A stretch of DNA of 64,000 nucleotides from CAWCFV01 sp963794995 (lineage in GTDB: Bacteria > Actinomycetota > Actinomycetes > JACCUZ01): NCBI GenBank assembly GCA_963794995.1, contig CAWCFV010000002.1:2232001-2296000 (forward strand), given 5' to 3'. The notes beneath the pieces were generated by a model that was not told the origin of the DNA, searched no databases, and worked only from the letters and a program-made list of their open reading frames with translations. Shown here one piece after another: positions 28,262-36,443 of the stretch. Within the stretch, counting starts at the first letter, position 1; the number at the start of each line of letters is the position of its first letter. The position numbers and the translations under genes were made by a program.

Positions 28262-28335
28262 TCGGGTGACCCGCCCCGCCCCCGCCACCCCCCCACGCCC
28301 ACGCCCCTCGCGTTGATCACGTCCACGTGATCAAC
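28262..28335. repeat. 24-bp palindrome with adjacent G-rich (C-rich on plus) tract, copy A
   Basis: The palindrome 28312-28335 has perfect 11-bp arms (GTTGATCACGT and ACGTGATCAAC) around CC. The adjacent 28262-28311 is a C-rich tract on the plus strand, so reading on the minus strand gives palindrome then G-rich sequence. The same 24-mer, followed by a G-rich tract, recurs at 53343-53447. The two-base centre favours a protein-binding DNA palindrome over an RNA hairpin. Confidence 0.8.
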
Positions 28336-28340
28336 ACACC

Positions 28341-28368
28341 CCGGACGCGGTGAGCACGCCGCGTCCGG
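28341..28368. repeat. 10-bp inverted repeat
   Basis: CCGGACGCGG (28341-28350) and CCGCGTCCGG (28359-28368) form perfect arms around an 8-nt loop, immediately beside the 24-bp palindrome. It lies in the 274 bp gap between the divergent GGDEF-EAL gene and tRNA-Ser. Its role is unknown. Confidence 0.6.
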
Positions 28369-28420
28369 CGGAGCTTCACCGCCGCCGGTCGTCGGCGGAC
28401 CCCGGCCCCGCGGGTGCGCT

Positions 28421-28450
28421 TTGCCCGGCTCGTACGGCGGCGGGTACCCT
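28421..28450 (+). promoter_or_regulatory. Probable tRNA promoter
   Basis: TTGCCC (28421-28426) and TACCCT (28445-28450) are separated by 18 bp and lie 46 bp upstream of tRNA-Ser(GCT). They match the vegetative sigma pattern in a plausible position. Confidence 0.45.
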
Positions 28451-28495
28451 CGGCGGCGCGGCAGGAGCCCGGTCTCCGGGGGTCTCCGGCCGCGG

Positions 28496-28586
28496 GGAGG
28501 CGTCGCCTAGTCCGGTCTATGGCGCCGCACTGCTAATGCGGTTTGGGGCTTCAACCCCATCGAGGGTTCAAATCCCTCCGCCTCCG
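28496..28586 (+). tRNA. tRNA-Ser (anticodon GCT)
   Basis: The acceptor stem GGAGGCG pairs with CGCCTCC, the anticodon loop CTGCTAA carries GCT, a long variable arm typical of Ser tRNAs follows, and the T arm is GAGGG-TTCAAAT-CCCTC. The length of 91 nt fits a class II tRNA. CCA is not encoded. Confidence 0.95.
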
Positions 28587-28631
28587 CCGACCGACCAGGA
28601 CGTCCCCACGCCCGGACGTCCGCCCCGGCTG

Positions 28632-28961
28632 CTACCCGCGGGGCCGGCGCCGGGGGAAGCGGCGCTCCGCGGCCGACGGGCTGGTGCTCAGGGCCGCGCC
28701 GACCTGTCCCCAGGTGTGCCCGTGGTCCAGCAGGACGTCGACCAGGTCGCGCTGGGTCGCCGTGAGCTCCTCGATGGCGACGGTGACCAGGTGCAGGGCC
28801 CGGAGCGCATCGGTGGAGGCCCGCGCCTCGGTGACCGCGTGCAGGGCGCGCGCCACGTCGTCGCCGAGCCTGCGCAGCTCCAGCCGCGGCACCGGGACGG
28901 CGTCGGCGGCCGGTCCGTGCCCCGTGCGGTCGACGGCCGGGTCGGAGGTCCTGTCGGTCAT
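28632..28961 (-). CDS. Small helix-turn-helix-like protein, 109 aa
   Basis: The ATG at 28961 follows AGGAA at 5 nt. The 109-residue protein has an N-terminal polar region and a central helix-rich segment ending in LLDHGHTWGQVGAALSTSPSAAERRF, whose spacing resembles an HTH found in small actinobacterial regulators. A DNA-binding role is inferred from this pattern only. It lies downstream of, and on the same strand as, hsp20, with a 128 bp gap. Confidence 0.6.
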   Translation of the reverse strand: MTDRTSDPAVDRTGHGPAADAVPVPRLELRRLGDDVARALHAVTEARASTDALRALHLVTVAIEELTATQRDLVDVLLDHGHTWGQVGAALSTSPSAAERRFPRRRPRG

Positions 28962-29089
28962 GGGCGTTCCTGCGGGCGCGGCGGGTGGGTGCTGGGCAGC
29001 CGGGTCCTCCGGCGGCGAGGTCGGCCCCGGCCCGGCCGGGTGCCCGTGTCCGGGCCGGGGCCCTCCCCCCGCGGTCGTGGTGGCCCCGG

Positions 29090-29632
29090 TTACTGCTCCG
29101 GGGAGTCCGGCTCGGCGCGGCCCTCGATGGTGCGGGAGTCGCCGCCCGAGCGGATCGCCACCTTCTGCGGCGGCATGACGGGCTTGGACACCTCCCGGAC
29201 GCGGACCTCGAGCAGGCCCTGGTCGTAGCCGGCCTCGACGTGGTCGGCCGTCACGCCCTCGGGCAGGGCGAAGTCGCGGCGGAACGAGCCGTAGCGCAGC
29301 TCGCGGACGAGGACCTTGCCGCTCTCGTCGCGCTCCTCGCTGCGGTCCCTGCGTCGGCCGCTGATGGTCAGGCGGCCGTCGGCGACCTCGATGTCGACGT
29401 CCTTCTCCACGTCGACGCCGGGCAGCTCCACGGTGATGACCACGTCGGTGCGGTCGGCGCGCATCTCGATCGCGGGGACGTAGCCGGCGGTCGCGCCGCG
29501 ACGCCGCCCGGCCTGTCCGGACCCACCGGACTGCGCCGCGGGGGCGGCGCCCCACGTGCGGCGGACCAGCTCGTCGAAGTCCTGGTCGAGACGGGCCAGG
29601 GTGGTGAACGGGTCCCACGGGGTGCGAGCCAT
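29090..29632 (-). CDS. hsp20: Hsp20/alpha-crystallin family chaperone
   Basis: A 180-residue small heat-shock protein with the alpha-crystallin domain at about residues 50-150 (PAIEMRADRTDVVITVELPG, then GRLTISGRR and the GLLEVRV strand, a variant of the G-x-L core motif). AGGGAATC precedes the ATG. These proteins form oligomers that hold unfolded protein for refolding. Upstream lie a CIRCE operator (29682-29708) and a perfect 10-bp hairpin (29655-29677) in the presumed leader, so it is probably repressed by HrcA and perhaps also tuned in the transcript. Confidence 0.93.
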   Translation of the reverse strand: MARTPWDPFTTLARLDQDFDELVRRTWGAAPAAQSGGSGQAGRRRGATAGYVPAIEMRADRTDVVITVELPGVDVEKDVDIEVADGRLTISGRRRDRSEERDESGKVLVRELRYGSFRRDFALPEGVTADHVEAGYDQGLLEVRVREVSKPVMPPQKVAIRSGGDSRTIEGRAEPDSPEQ

Positions 29633-29654
29633 GATTCCCTCCTGTCGGCTCATG

Positions 29655-29677
29655 CCTCGAGGGGTGTCCCCTCGAGG
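29655..29677 (-). promoter_or_regulatory. Leader hairpin of hsp20
   Basis: Arms CCTCGAGGGG (29655-29664) and CCCCTCGAGG (29668-29677) are perfectly complementary around a 3-nt loop. The hairpin ends 22 nt before the hsp20 ATG and does not include the ribosome-binding site. A transcript-stability or temperature-sensing role is possible; none is shown. Confidence 0.6.
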
Positions 29678-29681
29678 ACGG

Positions 29682-29708
29682 CTGGCACTCTCATGCCCAG
29701 AGTGCTAA
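29682..29708. promoter_or_regulatory. CIRCE operator (HrcA site) upstream of hsp20
   Basis: CTGGCACTC and GAGTGCTAA are separated by exactly 9 nt, matching the CIRCE consensus TTAGCACTC-N9-GAGTGCTAA in 16 of 18 arm positions. On the minus strand a TTGACA -35-like element lies at 29722-29727, so HrcA bound here would cover the promoter. Confidence 0.88.
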
Positions 29709-29854
29709 TGCTCGGGCAGGTTGTCAAGTACCCCGTTCCCGCCGTCTTCTCACCTGTCGGCACACCTTGGTAGAACAGCTACGGGCCTGACCGCGCCCTG
29801 CCACCAGTCCCGGACGGGCCCAGACCCGGACGAGCCCAGACCGGAGGTACTCGC

Positions 29855-30427
29855 GTGCCCGCCGACCGGCCCCACGTGCACCCCGAGACGACCGCCCAGT
29901 GGCGGACCTGGCTGCGCCGGAACCATGCCTCCAGCACCGGCGTCGACCTCGTCTCGTGGAAGGCGCACACCGGTCGGCCCCGGGTGTCCTACGAGGACGC
30001 GGTCGTCGAGGCGCTGGCGTACGGCTGGGTGGACAGCAAGGCCGGCACCCTCGACGACCAGCGGAGCACGATCTGGTTCTCGCCCCGCAGGCCGAACAGC
30101 GGCTGGGCGCGGACGAACAAGGCACGGGTCGAGCGACTGCTGGCCGAGGGCCGGATGGCACCGGCCGGCCAGGCCGCGATCGACCGGGCCAAGGCCAACG
30201 GCACCTGGACCCTGCTCGACGACGTCGAGGACCTCGTCGTCCCCGACGACCTGGCGGCCGCTCTCGGGCAGCACCCCGGTGCCGCCGCCCGCTGGGAGGC
30301 GTTCCCGCCGTCGGCCCGGCGCAGCATCCTCGCGTGGATCGTGCAGGCCAGGCGGCCCGAGACCCGGGCCCGGCGGGTCGGGGAGACCGCGCAGAAGGCC
30401 GCACGCGGCGAACGGGCCCACCAGTGA
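29855..30427 (+). CDS. YdeI/OmpD-associated family protein
   Basis: GGAGGTACTC precedes the GTG at 29855. The 190-residue protein has VHPETTAQWRTWLRRNHASSTGVDLVSWK, VSYEDAVVEALAYGWVDS and FSPRRPNSGWARTNKARVERL, the signature segments of the YdeI/OmpD-associated family, and a C-terminal SARRSILAWIVQARRPETRARR helix. Family members are soluble proteins linked to envelope stress and antimicrobial peptide resistance in enterobacteria; function in actinobacteria is unknown. Confidence 0.85.
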   Translation: MPADRPHVHPETTAQWRTWLRRNHASSTGVDLVSWKAHTGRPRVSYEDAVVEALAYGWVDSKAGTLDDQRSTIWFSPRRPNSGWARTNKARVERLLAEGRMAPAGQAAIDRAKANGTWTLLDDVEDLVVPDDLAAALGQHPGAAARWEAFPPSARRSILAWIVQARRPETRARRVGETAQKAARGERAHQ

Positions 30428-30525
30428 CCGGCACCGCCGGCCCACCACCCCGGGTCCATGTGCAACCGCCGGGCCCGGTCACGCGTCGTCCTCCGGGTAG
30501 CCGTCCCCGTACGTCAGGAACCCCT

Positions 30526-32073
30526 ATGCCCGTCCGGCCCCGTCGCCTGCTCGCCGCCGCCGTCCTCGCTGCCCTGCCCCTGGGCGTGCTCCCCGCCCAG
30601 GCGGCCCCGGTCGCCCCCGCCGCCGTGCCCCTGTCGGCGTGCGAGAACCCGGACAACGGTGACCCCACCGTCACCTCCGTCGCGATCTCGCAGGGCAGCG
30701 TCGACACGACCTCGCGGTTCGCACGCGTCGAGCTCACCGTCACGGCGACCGACTCCGGCGGGCCGGGTGCCCCCAGCGGCGTCGCGGGGGTCACCGCGGC
30801 ACTGGTCGGTCCGGACGGCACCGCGGTGCCCGAGGACGCCCTGCCGATGGCCGAGACCTCCCCGGGGACCTGGCGGGCCGGTGTGGTGGTGCCCCGCGGG
30901 GTCCGCCCCGGCGACTACCGTCCCTCGCTGCTCGTCACCGACGCCGCCGGCAACACCGTCGGGTACGGCCCGGGCGTCCGTCCGGTGCCCGGCGACCCGA
31001 CGCTGGCGGTCGCCTCGGTCGCGGACCGCGCCGCACCCCGGCTCGTGAGCCTGCGCCTCGGTGCGACCAGGGTCGGCACCCGGCGGCGCGTCGCACGGGT
31101 GCCGGTGACGGCGCGGGTCGTGGACGCCCGGGCCGGCGTCACCCGGGTCCTGGTCGGCTCCGGGTCGGGCCGGCGCGGGACGTTCGTACTGCTGAAGGCC
31201 ACGTCGGGGAGCTCCCTCGACGGCCGCTGGCGCGGCACGATGGTGGTGCCGCGCTTCCTCGGCAGCACCACCTGGCGGGTGACCCGCGTCGCCGTCGTCG
31301 ACCGGGTCGTCAACGTCCGGACGTACGGCCCCAGGAAGCTCGCGCTGCTGGACCGGACCCGGCGGGTCGACCGGGCGGTGCAGGTCCGCAGCCGGTCCGA
31401 CCGCCAGCGACCCACCGCGCAGCCGGCCACCTTCTCGGCGAGCACTATCGACGTGACCGGCGATGACCAGCAGGTCGTCGTGCGGGTCCGCGCCGCCGAC
31501 GACCGCGCCGGTGTCGCCGGGGTGCGGCTGCGGCTGCTCGACCCCGGCCACAGCGACGGCCTGGTCGACACCGAGCTCCGGCGGGTCTCGGGCTCGCGGA
31601 AGGACGGCGTCTGGGAGGGCGCGGTCACGCTCTCCCGGTGCGAGAGCGTCGCCGGCACGTGGACCGCGCAGCTCGAGGTGACCGACCGGGCCGACCGGGT
31701 CCGGCAGTACCTCACCGGACAGCCGACGCTGCAGGTGGTCGCGCCCGACAACCTGGCGCCGCACGTAGTGCGGACCAGCGACGCGTCCTCCCGCCCGGTG
31801 CTCGACGTCGACGAGGACGTCACCGGCATCACCTCCGAGAGCGCGGTCGCCCGCGCGCAGCACGACGACACCACGGTGGCCGGCACCTGGACGTGCACCG
31901 ACGCGGCGGGGGCGCCGGCGAGCTGTGCCGACGGCAAGGTCCGGCGTGCGACCTTCAGCCCGCACCCGTCCTTCGCCTCCGTGGGTCCGCTGTCGGTCGT
32001 CCTCAACCCCGAGCACTCGCTCGGCGTCACCGACCTCGCCGGCAACGTGGTCGGGCGGCGCTACCTCGTCTGA
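30526..32073 (+). CDS. Secreted protein with Ig-like repeats, unknown function
   Basis: From the ATG at 30526 (AGGAA 7 nt upstream) the 515-residue product starts with a Sec signal peptide (RPRRLLAAAVLAALPLGVLPAQA). The mature part has beta-rich repeats in which Pro-Thr-Val-Thr-Ser-Val, RFARVELTVTATDSGGPG and LVTDAAGNTVGYG recur, the rhythm of Ig-like or bacterial surface modules. No catalytic motif or cell-wall sorting signal is visible. An exported adhesive or envelope protein is the likeliest reading. Confidence 0.72.
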   Translation: MPVRPRRLLAAAVLAALPLGVLPAQAAPVAPAAVPLSACENPDNGDPTVTSVAISQGSVDTTSRFARVELTVTATDSGGPGAPSGVAGVTAALVGPDGTAVPEDALPMAETSPGTWRAGVVVPRGVRPGDYRPSLLVTDAAGNTVGYGPGVRPVPGDPTLAVASVADRAAPRLVSLRLGATRVGTRRRVARVPVTARVVDARAGVTRVLVGSGSGRRGTFVLLKATSGSSLDGRWRGTMVVPRFLGSTTWRVTRVAVVDRVVNVRTYGPRKLALLDRTRRVDRAVQVRSRSDRQRPTAQPATFSASTIDVTGDDQQVVVRVRAADDRAGVAGVRLRLLDPGHSDGLVDTELRRVSGSRKDGVWEGAVTLSRCESVAGTWTAQLEVTDRADRVRQYLTGQPTLQVVAPDNLAPHVVRTSDASSRPVLDVDEDVTGITSESAVARAQHDDTTVAGTWTCTDAAGAPASCADGKVRRATFSPHPSFASVGPLSVVLNPEHSLGVTDLAGNVVGRRYLV

Positions 32074-32090
32074 GCGCCCGGCCGGTCGCG

Positions 32091-32732
32091 TCAGCGGAGG
32101 GTGACGGTCTCGCCGTCGACCACCAGCACCTCGCCGTCGCGCAGTGTCACGTGCGGCGTGCCGTCGGCGGCGTACCGCCGGGCGACCTCGTCCAGCACGG
32201 CGGACTCGGGGTGGTCCGGGGAGTCCACGTGCGGCACGAACACGCGGTCGAGAACGCCCAGCCCGTCGTACCTCGCCCCGACGCCGTAGAGGGCGGTGAC
32301 CTCCTCCGGGCTGTCGCAGACCTCGAGCCCGCGCAGGCTCGGCGACAGCACGCAGGGTCCCGCGCTGTAGCCGGCGTAGACGAAGCCGTCCGCCCGCAGG
32401 CCCGCCACGACGAGCCCGTCGAGCCTGCTGGCGTGCATCGCGTGTCGCAATGTGAAGACGTTGCCGCCTCGCACCCAGAGGACGTCGCACGAGGCCAGGA
32501 CCGACGCCAGGTCGCCCCGGCCGTCGAAGAAGTCCCGCAGGTCGATGTCCTCGGTGCTGAGACCGAGGGCGCCGAGCCGCTCGTGCTCGCCCGCCACCGC
32601 CTCGGCGCGGACGTCGGGGGGCGCGCCGTCGCAGGCATTCGCGACCACGGCCACGCGGGCACCCGCCCCGGCCAGCCTGACCAGCTCGTCGGAGCGGTCG
32701 CCGGTCCGGAACGAGGAGAGGTACAGCCGCAC
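32091..32732 (-). CDS. Peptidase E-like (S51) protein
   Basis: I chose the GTG at 32732, giving about 213 residues starting MRLYLSSFRTG; an ATG at 32753 would add seven residues. The catalytic Ser lies in the nucleophile elbow FVYAGYSAGPCVLSP, with DVLWVRGGNVFTLRH before it, matching the S51 dipeptidase E / type-1 amidotransferase-like family. Dipeptidase E cleaves Asp-X dipeptides, but many relatives have unknown substrates. It is convergent with the secreted protein gene, with a 17 bp gap. Confidence 0.82.
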   Translation of the reverse strand: MRLYLSSFRTGDRSDELVRLAGAGARVAVVANACDGAPPDVRAEAVAGEHERLGALGLSTEDIDLRDFFDGRGDLASVLASCDVLWVRGGNVFTLRHAMHASRLDGLVVAGLRADGFVYAGYSAGPCVLSPSLRGLEVCDSPEEVTALYGVGARYDGLGVLDRVFVPHVDSPDHPESAVLDEVARRYAADGTPHVTLRDGEVLVVDGETVTLR

Positions 32733-32939
32733 CGGACGAGGGTGCCATCCCACCGGGCGTGGGGTGCCCGGCGGTCAGCCTCCGCGGGCCGCGGGCGCCG
32801 CCGTCGAGGCCCGCGGCCCGTCGCGCTGCACGGCCTTGTCCGGGTTTGGGCTCGTACGGGCGGGTACCTGGTCCGTCTAGCCGTCGGGTCAGGTCGGGGC
32901 CCAGCCACGGCACACCACCGAATCAAGAGAGAGCCACCC

Positions 32940-33776
32940 ATGACCTATGCCATCGCACCGCTCAGCGTCGGTGACAGCCTGCAGAAGGGGCTGGACTCCA
33001 TCGTGGAGTTCCTGCCCCGGCTGCTCGGCGCCGCGCTCATCCTGCTCGTCGGCTACCTGGTCGCGAGAGTCGTCAGGACCGTCGTGGCCGCAGCACTGCA
33101 GAAGGCCGGGCTCGACCGGCACCTCGAGGGTTCCGACGCCGGGCGCTACGTCGACCGGGTGATGCCCGGCGCCAGCCCGTCCAACGGCATCGCCCGTGTC
33201 GTGTTCTGGCTGATCTTCGTCTTCTTCCTGTTCTCGGCCATCGGCGCGTTGAAGATCCCGGCGCTGACGTCGTTCATGAACCAGGTTCTCGGCTACCTGC
33301 CGAACGTCATCGCGGCCATCGTCATCTTCGTGGTCGCCGCCGCGATCGCCGGAGCCGTCGGTGCCGCCGCAGCCAAGCTGATGGGCGACACCCCGACCGG
33401 CAAGATCGTCGGCACCGTCGTGCCGGCGCTGGTCATGGTGATCGCCGCGTTCATGATCCTGGAGCAGCTGCAGATCGCCCCGGAGATCGTGCGGATCGCG
33501 TTCGGCGCCACCGTCGGCGCCCTCGCGCTGGGCCTCGCCCTCGCCTTCGGCCTCGGTGGCCGGCCGGTCGCGCAGCAGATGCTGGAGACGGCCTACCGCA
33601 AGGGCCAGGAGCAGAAGGAGCAGGTGAAGGACGACATGTCCCTGGCGCGCGACCGCGGCGCCGAGCAGGCCCAGCAGGCCCAGCAGGCCCAGCAGGCCCA
33701 GCAGACCCAGCGGCCCGGGACCGACACCAGCGTCGACCTCGACGCGCACCGGAGGAGCGACTTCCCCACCCACTGA
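32940..33776 (+). CDS. MscS-like/TM-helix membrane protein with Gln-rich tail
   Basis: A 278-residue protein with four to five helices: about residues 25-45, 80-105, 110-150 (Ala/Gly rich), 160-178 and 185-205. The pairing LLGAALILLVGYLVARVVRTVV and AFGATVGALALGLALAFGLGG resembles the conserved TM_helix segments of small mechanosensitive-channel relatives. The tail has five copies of a Gln-Ala-Gln unit encoded by a 9-bp tandem repeat. It lacks the large beta domain of full MscS. Osmotic or envelope function is inferred. Confidence 0.72.
   Translation: MTYAIAPLSVGDSLQKGLDSIVEFLPRLLGAALILLVGYLVARVVRTVVAAALQKAGLDRHLEGSDAGRYVDRVMPGASPSNGIARVVFWLIFVFFLFSAIGALKIPALTSFMNQVLGYLPNVIAAIVIFVVAAAIAGAVGAAAAKLMGDTPTGKIVGTVVPALVMVIAAFMILEQLQIAPEIVRIAFGATVGALALGLALAFGLGGRPVAQQMLETAYRKGQEQKEQVKDDMSLARDRGAEQAQQAQQAQQAQQTQRPGTDTSVDLDAHRRSDFPTH
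33666..33710 (+). repeat. 9-bp tandem repeat inside a coding sequence
   Basis: Five copies of CAGGCCCAG (the last with one change) encode Gln-Ala-Gln units in the C-terminal tail of the membrane protein. Slippage here would change tail length in frame. Confidence 0.85.
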
Positions 33777-33911
33777 CCCGGGGGACCCCCCGTCGCGGCC
33801 CGCCGATCCCGGCGGGCCGCGGCTGTGTCCGTGCCGGCCGCCGCCACCAGCGGTCCCGAGCGGCCTAGCATCTCCGCAGGGCCGGACGAGACGAAGGCGG
33901 CAGGTGGATCT

Positions 33912-35069
33912 ATGTCGCAGGTGAGGGCAGCAGTGCTCACGGGACCCGGGACCCTGGAGGTCCGGGAGTTCCCGCGGCCGAGGATCGAGCCGCACCAGGC
34001 CCTGATCCGGATGGAGCTGTCCGGGATCTGCGGCACCGACAAGCACTGCTACAAGGGCGAGGGCCTCGTCTACGCGGGCACCATGATGGAGACGACCCCG
34101 AGGTTCCCGATCATCCCCGGCCACGAGAACGTCGGCGTCATCGACGAGATCGGCGCGGTCGCGCGAGAGCGGCTGGAGTTCTCCGGGCGTCCGCTCGCCC
34201 CCGGTGACCGGGTCGTCATGTGCCCCGACGTCGTGTGCGGTCACTGCTGGTACTGCCGCAACCTGCACGGCATGGGCTGGTGCGAGACCCAGCGGTGCTA
34301 CGGCATGAGCCTGACCGCCGACGTCGCGCCGCACCTGTTCGGCGGGTGGGCGGAGTACATGATCGTCGACACCGACGTCTTCGTGTACAAGGTTCCTGCA
34401 GGCATGGCACCGGAGCTCGCCGTCCTGGTCGAGCCGATGGTGGTGACCGCCACGCTGGAGAAGGCCAAGGAGCTGCCGACCTCCGCCCGCGAGGGGTTCG
34501 CGTCCGGGGACACGCTGGTGGTGCAGGGAGTAGGGCCGCTCGGGCTGTTCCACGTGATCCGCGCCAGGATGCTCGGAGCCGGCAGCATCGTGGCCGTCGA
34601 CCTGTCCGCCGAGCGTCTTGCGATGGCGATCCGCTTCGGTGCGACCACGACGCTTCGGGTGGACGAGACCACCTCGGAGGAACGGGTCCAGGCGGTCCGC
34701 GACCTGACCGAGGGTCGCGGGGCCGACGTGGCGATCGACTGCGCCGGCGTCCCCGACGTCCTGCCCGAGGGGCTCGAGATGCTGCGCAAGGGTGGCACGT
34801 ACATCGAGTGCGGTGCCTTCGTCGAGATGGGCACCGTGCCGATCAGCCCGCACCGGCACCTCGCCTCGAAGAGCGTCCGGCTGCTCGGCTCCACCAACCA
34901 CCCGTACACCGGGTACGACAGCATGCTGCGCCAGCTGGAGATCTATGGCGACGCGCTCGACCTCACCTCGATCATCACCGACTACTACCCGGTCGCCGAG
35001 GCAGAGGCGGCGCTGCTGCGCTCGATGGAGCTCGGCAGCGGGAAGGTCGTCATCGACGCCCGCCGCTAG
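33912..35069 (+). CDS. Zinc-dependent medium-chain alcohol dehydrogenase
   Basis: The 385-residue enzyme keeps the catalytic zinc site (CGTDKH and GHENVG), the structural zinc cysteines in CPDVVCGHCWYCRNLHGMGWC and the Rossmann segment VVQGVGPLGLFHVIRARMLGAG. The substrate-pocket residues do not let me choose between alcohol, polyol or threonine-type activity. It has a 5-nt spaced AGGTGG ribosome-binding site, and its stop overlaps the convergent DinB-like gene by 4 bp. Confidence 0.85.
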   Translation: MSQVRAAVLTGPGTLEVREFPRPRIEPHQALIRMELSGICGTDKHCYKGEGLVYAGTMMETTPRFPIIPGHENVGVIDEIGAVARERLEFSGRPLAPGDRVVMCPDVVCGHCWYCRNLHGMGWCETQRCYGMSLTADVAPHLFGGWAEYMIVDTDVFVYKVPAGMAPELAVLVEPMVVTATLEKAKELPTSAREGFASGDTLVVQGVGPLGLFHVIRARMLGAGSIVAVDLSAERLAMAIRFGATTTLRVDETTSEERVQAVRDLTEGRGADVAIDCAGVPDVLPEGLEMLRKGGTYIECGAFVEMGTVPISPHRHLASKSVRLLGSTNHPYTGYDSMLRQLEIYGDALDLTSIITDYYPVAEAEAALLRSMELGSGKVVIDARR

Positions 35070-35836
35070 CCGGCGGCGGGCTCTGCACCGGTGCCGCCGA
35101 TCGCGTCGAGGTCGCGCACGGCGTAGCGGTGGTGCTCCCACTCCTCCCCGAGGATCACGTGCAGGCAGGACAGGACGGTCTCGGGGTAGTCGGGAGCCCA
35201 CGGGTTCCGGCGCGTCGCCGCGAGCTCGTCCGGCGTGACGGCGGCGAGGAAGTCCCGCACCATCGCGACCCGGCCGGCCCGGACCTCGAGCACCTCGGCG
35301 AACGGCGGTGTGCCCGTCGTGAAGACCGACGGGTCGTTGCCGTCCGTCGCGTACTCGGCGTTCGGCTGGCCGAGGGGGTGGTACGGCTGCTCCAGACCCA
35401 GGACCGCCTTGCCCAGCCACGTGTCGGTCGCCATCACCAGGTGCCGCAGCGTCTGCGCGAAGGACCACTCGCCGCCGACCGACACGTCGACGGTGCCGGC
35501 GGGCATCGCCACCACCCGCTCGACCGTGGTCGTCCAGGTCTGCTCGAGCGCGGCCCAGGCGTCGCGCAGGCCCTGCGGGTCCTCGGCCCGCCGGTCGGCA
35601 CGTCCGGGAAACCGGCGGTTGAGCTCGGCCTCGACGAGCGGGACCACGTCGACGCCGTTGACGTGGAGGGAGACGTCACCGTCGAACAGCCACGGTGCGT
35701 CGATGTCGGCCCCCTGCACGTCGACGGCGCGCATGACGACGTCGGACAGGTCGGCGCGGACGAACCGCGCGCCGCGCAGGCTCGCATCGACGAACTCGGC
35801 TCCCTGCAGGCCGTCGGAGCCGGTGAAGGTGGTCAT
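35066..35836 (-). CDS. DinB-like protein with pentapeptide-type N-terminus
   Basis: The 256-residue product has an N-terminal stretch with pentapeptide-like spacing (GLQGAEFVDASLRGARFVRADLSD, about residues 9-45) followed by a four-helix DinB/YfiT-like region with GEWSFAQTLRHLVMATDTWLGKAV and a C-terminal EEWEHHRYAVRDLDA metal-binding-like His motif. DinB-like proteins are often thiol-transferase relatives of unknown substrate. The ATG at 35836 has GAGGAG at 7 nt. It probably forms an operon with the upstream VOC gene. Confidence 0.75.
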   Translation of the reverse strand: MTTFTGSDGLQGAEFVDASLRGARFVRADLSDVVMRAVDVQGADIDAPWLFDGDVSLHVNGVDVVPLVEAELNRRFPGRADRRAEDPQGLRDAWAALEQTWTTTVERVVAMPAGTVDVSVGGEWSFAQTLRHLVMATDTWLGKAVLGLEQPYHPLGQPNAEYATDGNDPSVFTTGTPPFAEVLEVRAGRVAMVRDFLAAVTPDELAATRRNPWAPDYPETVLSCLHVILGEEWEHHRYAVRDLDAIGGTGAEPAAG

Positions 35837-35907
35837 GGAGGCTCTCCTCGTTGGGTTGCTGTGGGTGGATCGGCGACGACCACCATGTCGTGGTGGGTCG
35901 CAGCGGC

Positions 35908-36309
35908 TCAGTAGGCGTCGCCGGTGCGCCAGGACATCTCCTGCAGCAGGAGGGTGTTGCCGTCCGGGTCGGTGAGGGCGGCGTAGCGCACGCCACCGCC
36001 GACGTCGTCGATGCCGCTGACGTCCACGCCGCGCTCGATCAGCTCGTCGCGGGCCGCCTCGATGCCGTCGACGACCAGGTGCAGCCCGCGGACGGCGCCG
36101 GGGCTCATGTCGCCCAAGCCGCCGAGGCCGGTCGAGAGCAGGATGGAGCACCCCGAGCCGGGCGGGGTCAGCTGCACGATCCGCACGCCCGGCGCCGGCT
36201 GCATGTCCACGTCGGCGACGAAGCCGAGCTTGTCCGCGTAGAAGGCCTTGGCGCGGTCCAGGTCGGTCACCGGGACCGGGACGAGCTCGAGCTTGAGGGT
36301 CAGGTCCAT
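35908..36309 (-). CDS. VOC/glyoxalase-family protein
   Basis: A 133-residue protein beginning MDLTLKLELVPVPVTDLDRAKAFYADKLGF, the usual first beta-alpha unit of vicinal oxygen chelate proteins, and ending with LTDPDGNTLLLQEM. AGGAG precedes the ATG by 5 nt. Likely metal-binding residues are present in both halves, but substrate (glyoxal, antibiotic or other) cannot be set. It is the upstream gene of a two-gene operon with the DinB-like gene. Confidence 0.82.
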   Translation of the reverse strand: MDLTLKLELVPVPVTDLDRAKAFYADKLGFVADVDMQPAPGVRIVQLTPPGSGCSILLSTGLGGLGDMSPGAVRGLHLVVDGIEAARDELIERGVDVSGIDDVGGGVRYAALTDPDGNTLLLQEMSWRTGDAY

Positions 36310-36404
36310 CGGCACTCCTGCGGTGGGGTCGTCGGGCGGTGCGGGCCAGCCCATCAGACCCCATGCCGCCGACACCTCGCCCGCGCCGGCCGATGCCCCG
36401 GCTT

Positions 36405-36430
36405 GTCTTGACTCGTTCCGGAAAAGGCGG
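36405..36430 (+). promoter_or_regulatory. Probable FurA autoregulatory promoter element
   Basis: The sequence TCTTGACTCGTTCCGGAAAA contains a TTGACT -35 and a TTCCGGAA palindrome. It resembles, from memory, the conserved element upstream of mycobacterial furA, which FurA binds to repress furA-katG. It lies 14-39 bp upstream of the regulator start. Confidence 0.5.
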
Positions 36431-36443
36431 AAGGGTGGGGGCG

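Noticed and set aside
28221..28326. The ATG at 28326 as start of the GGDEF-EAL gene
   Set aside because: That ATG lies inside the 24-bp palindrome, and the 35 extra residues are Gly/Arg repeat-like with no family match. The GTG at 28221 fits better, although with no strong ribosome-binding site.
33666..33710. The repeated CAGGCCCAG units as a regulatory element
   Set aside because: They lie inside a good reading frame and encode regular Gln-Ala-Gln repeats, so coding is the simpler reading.
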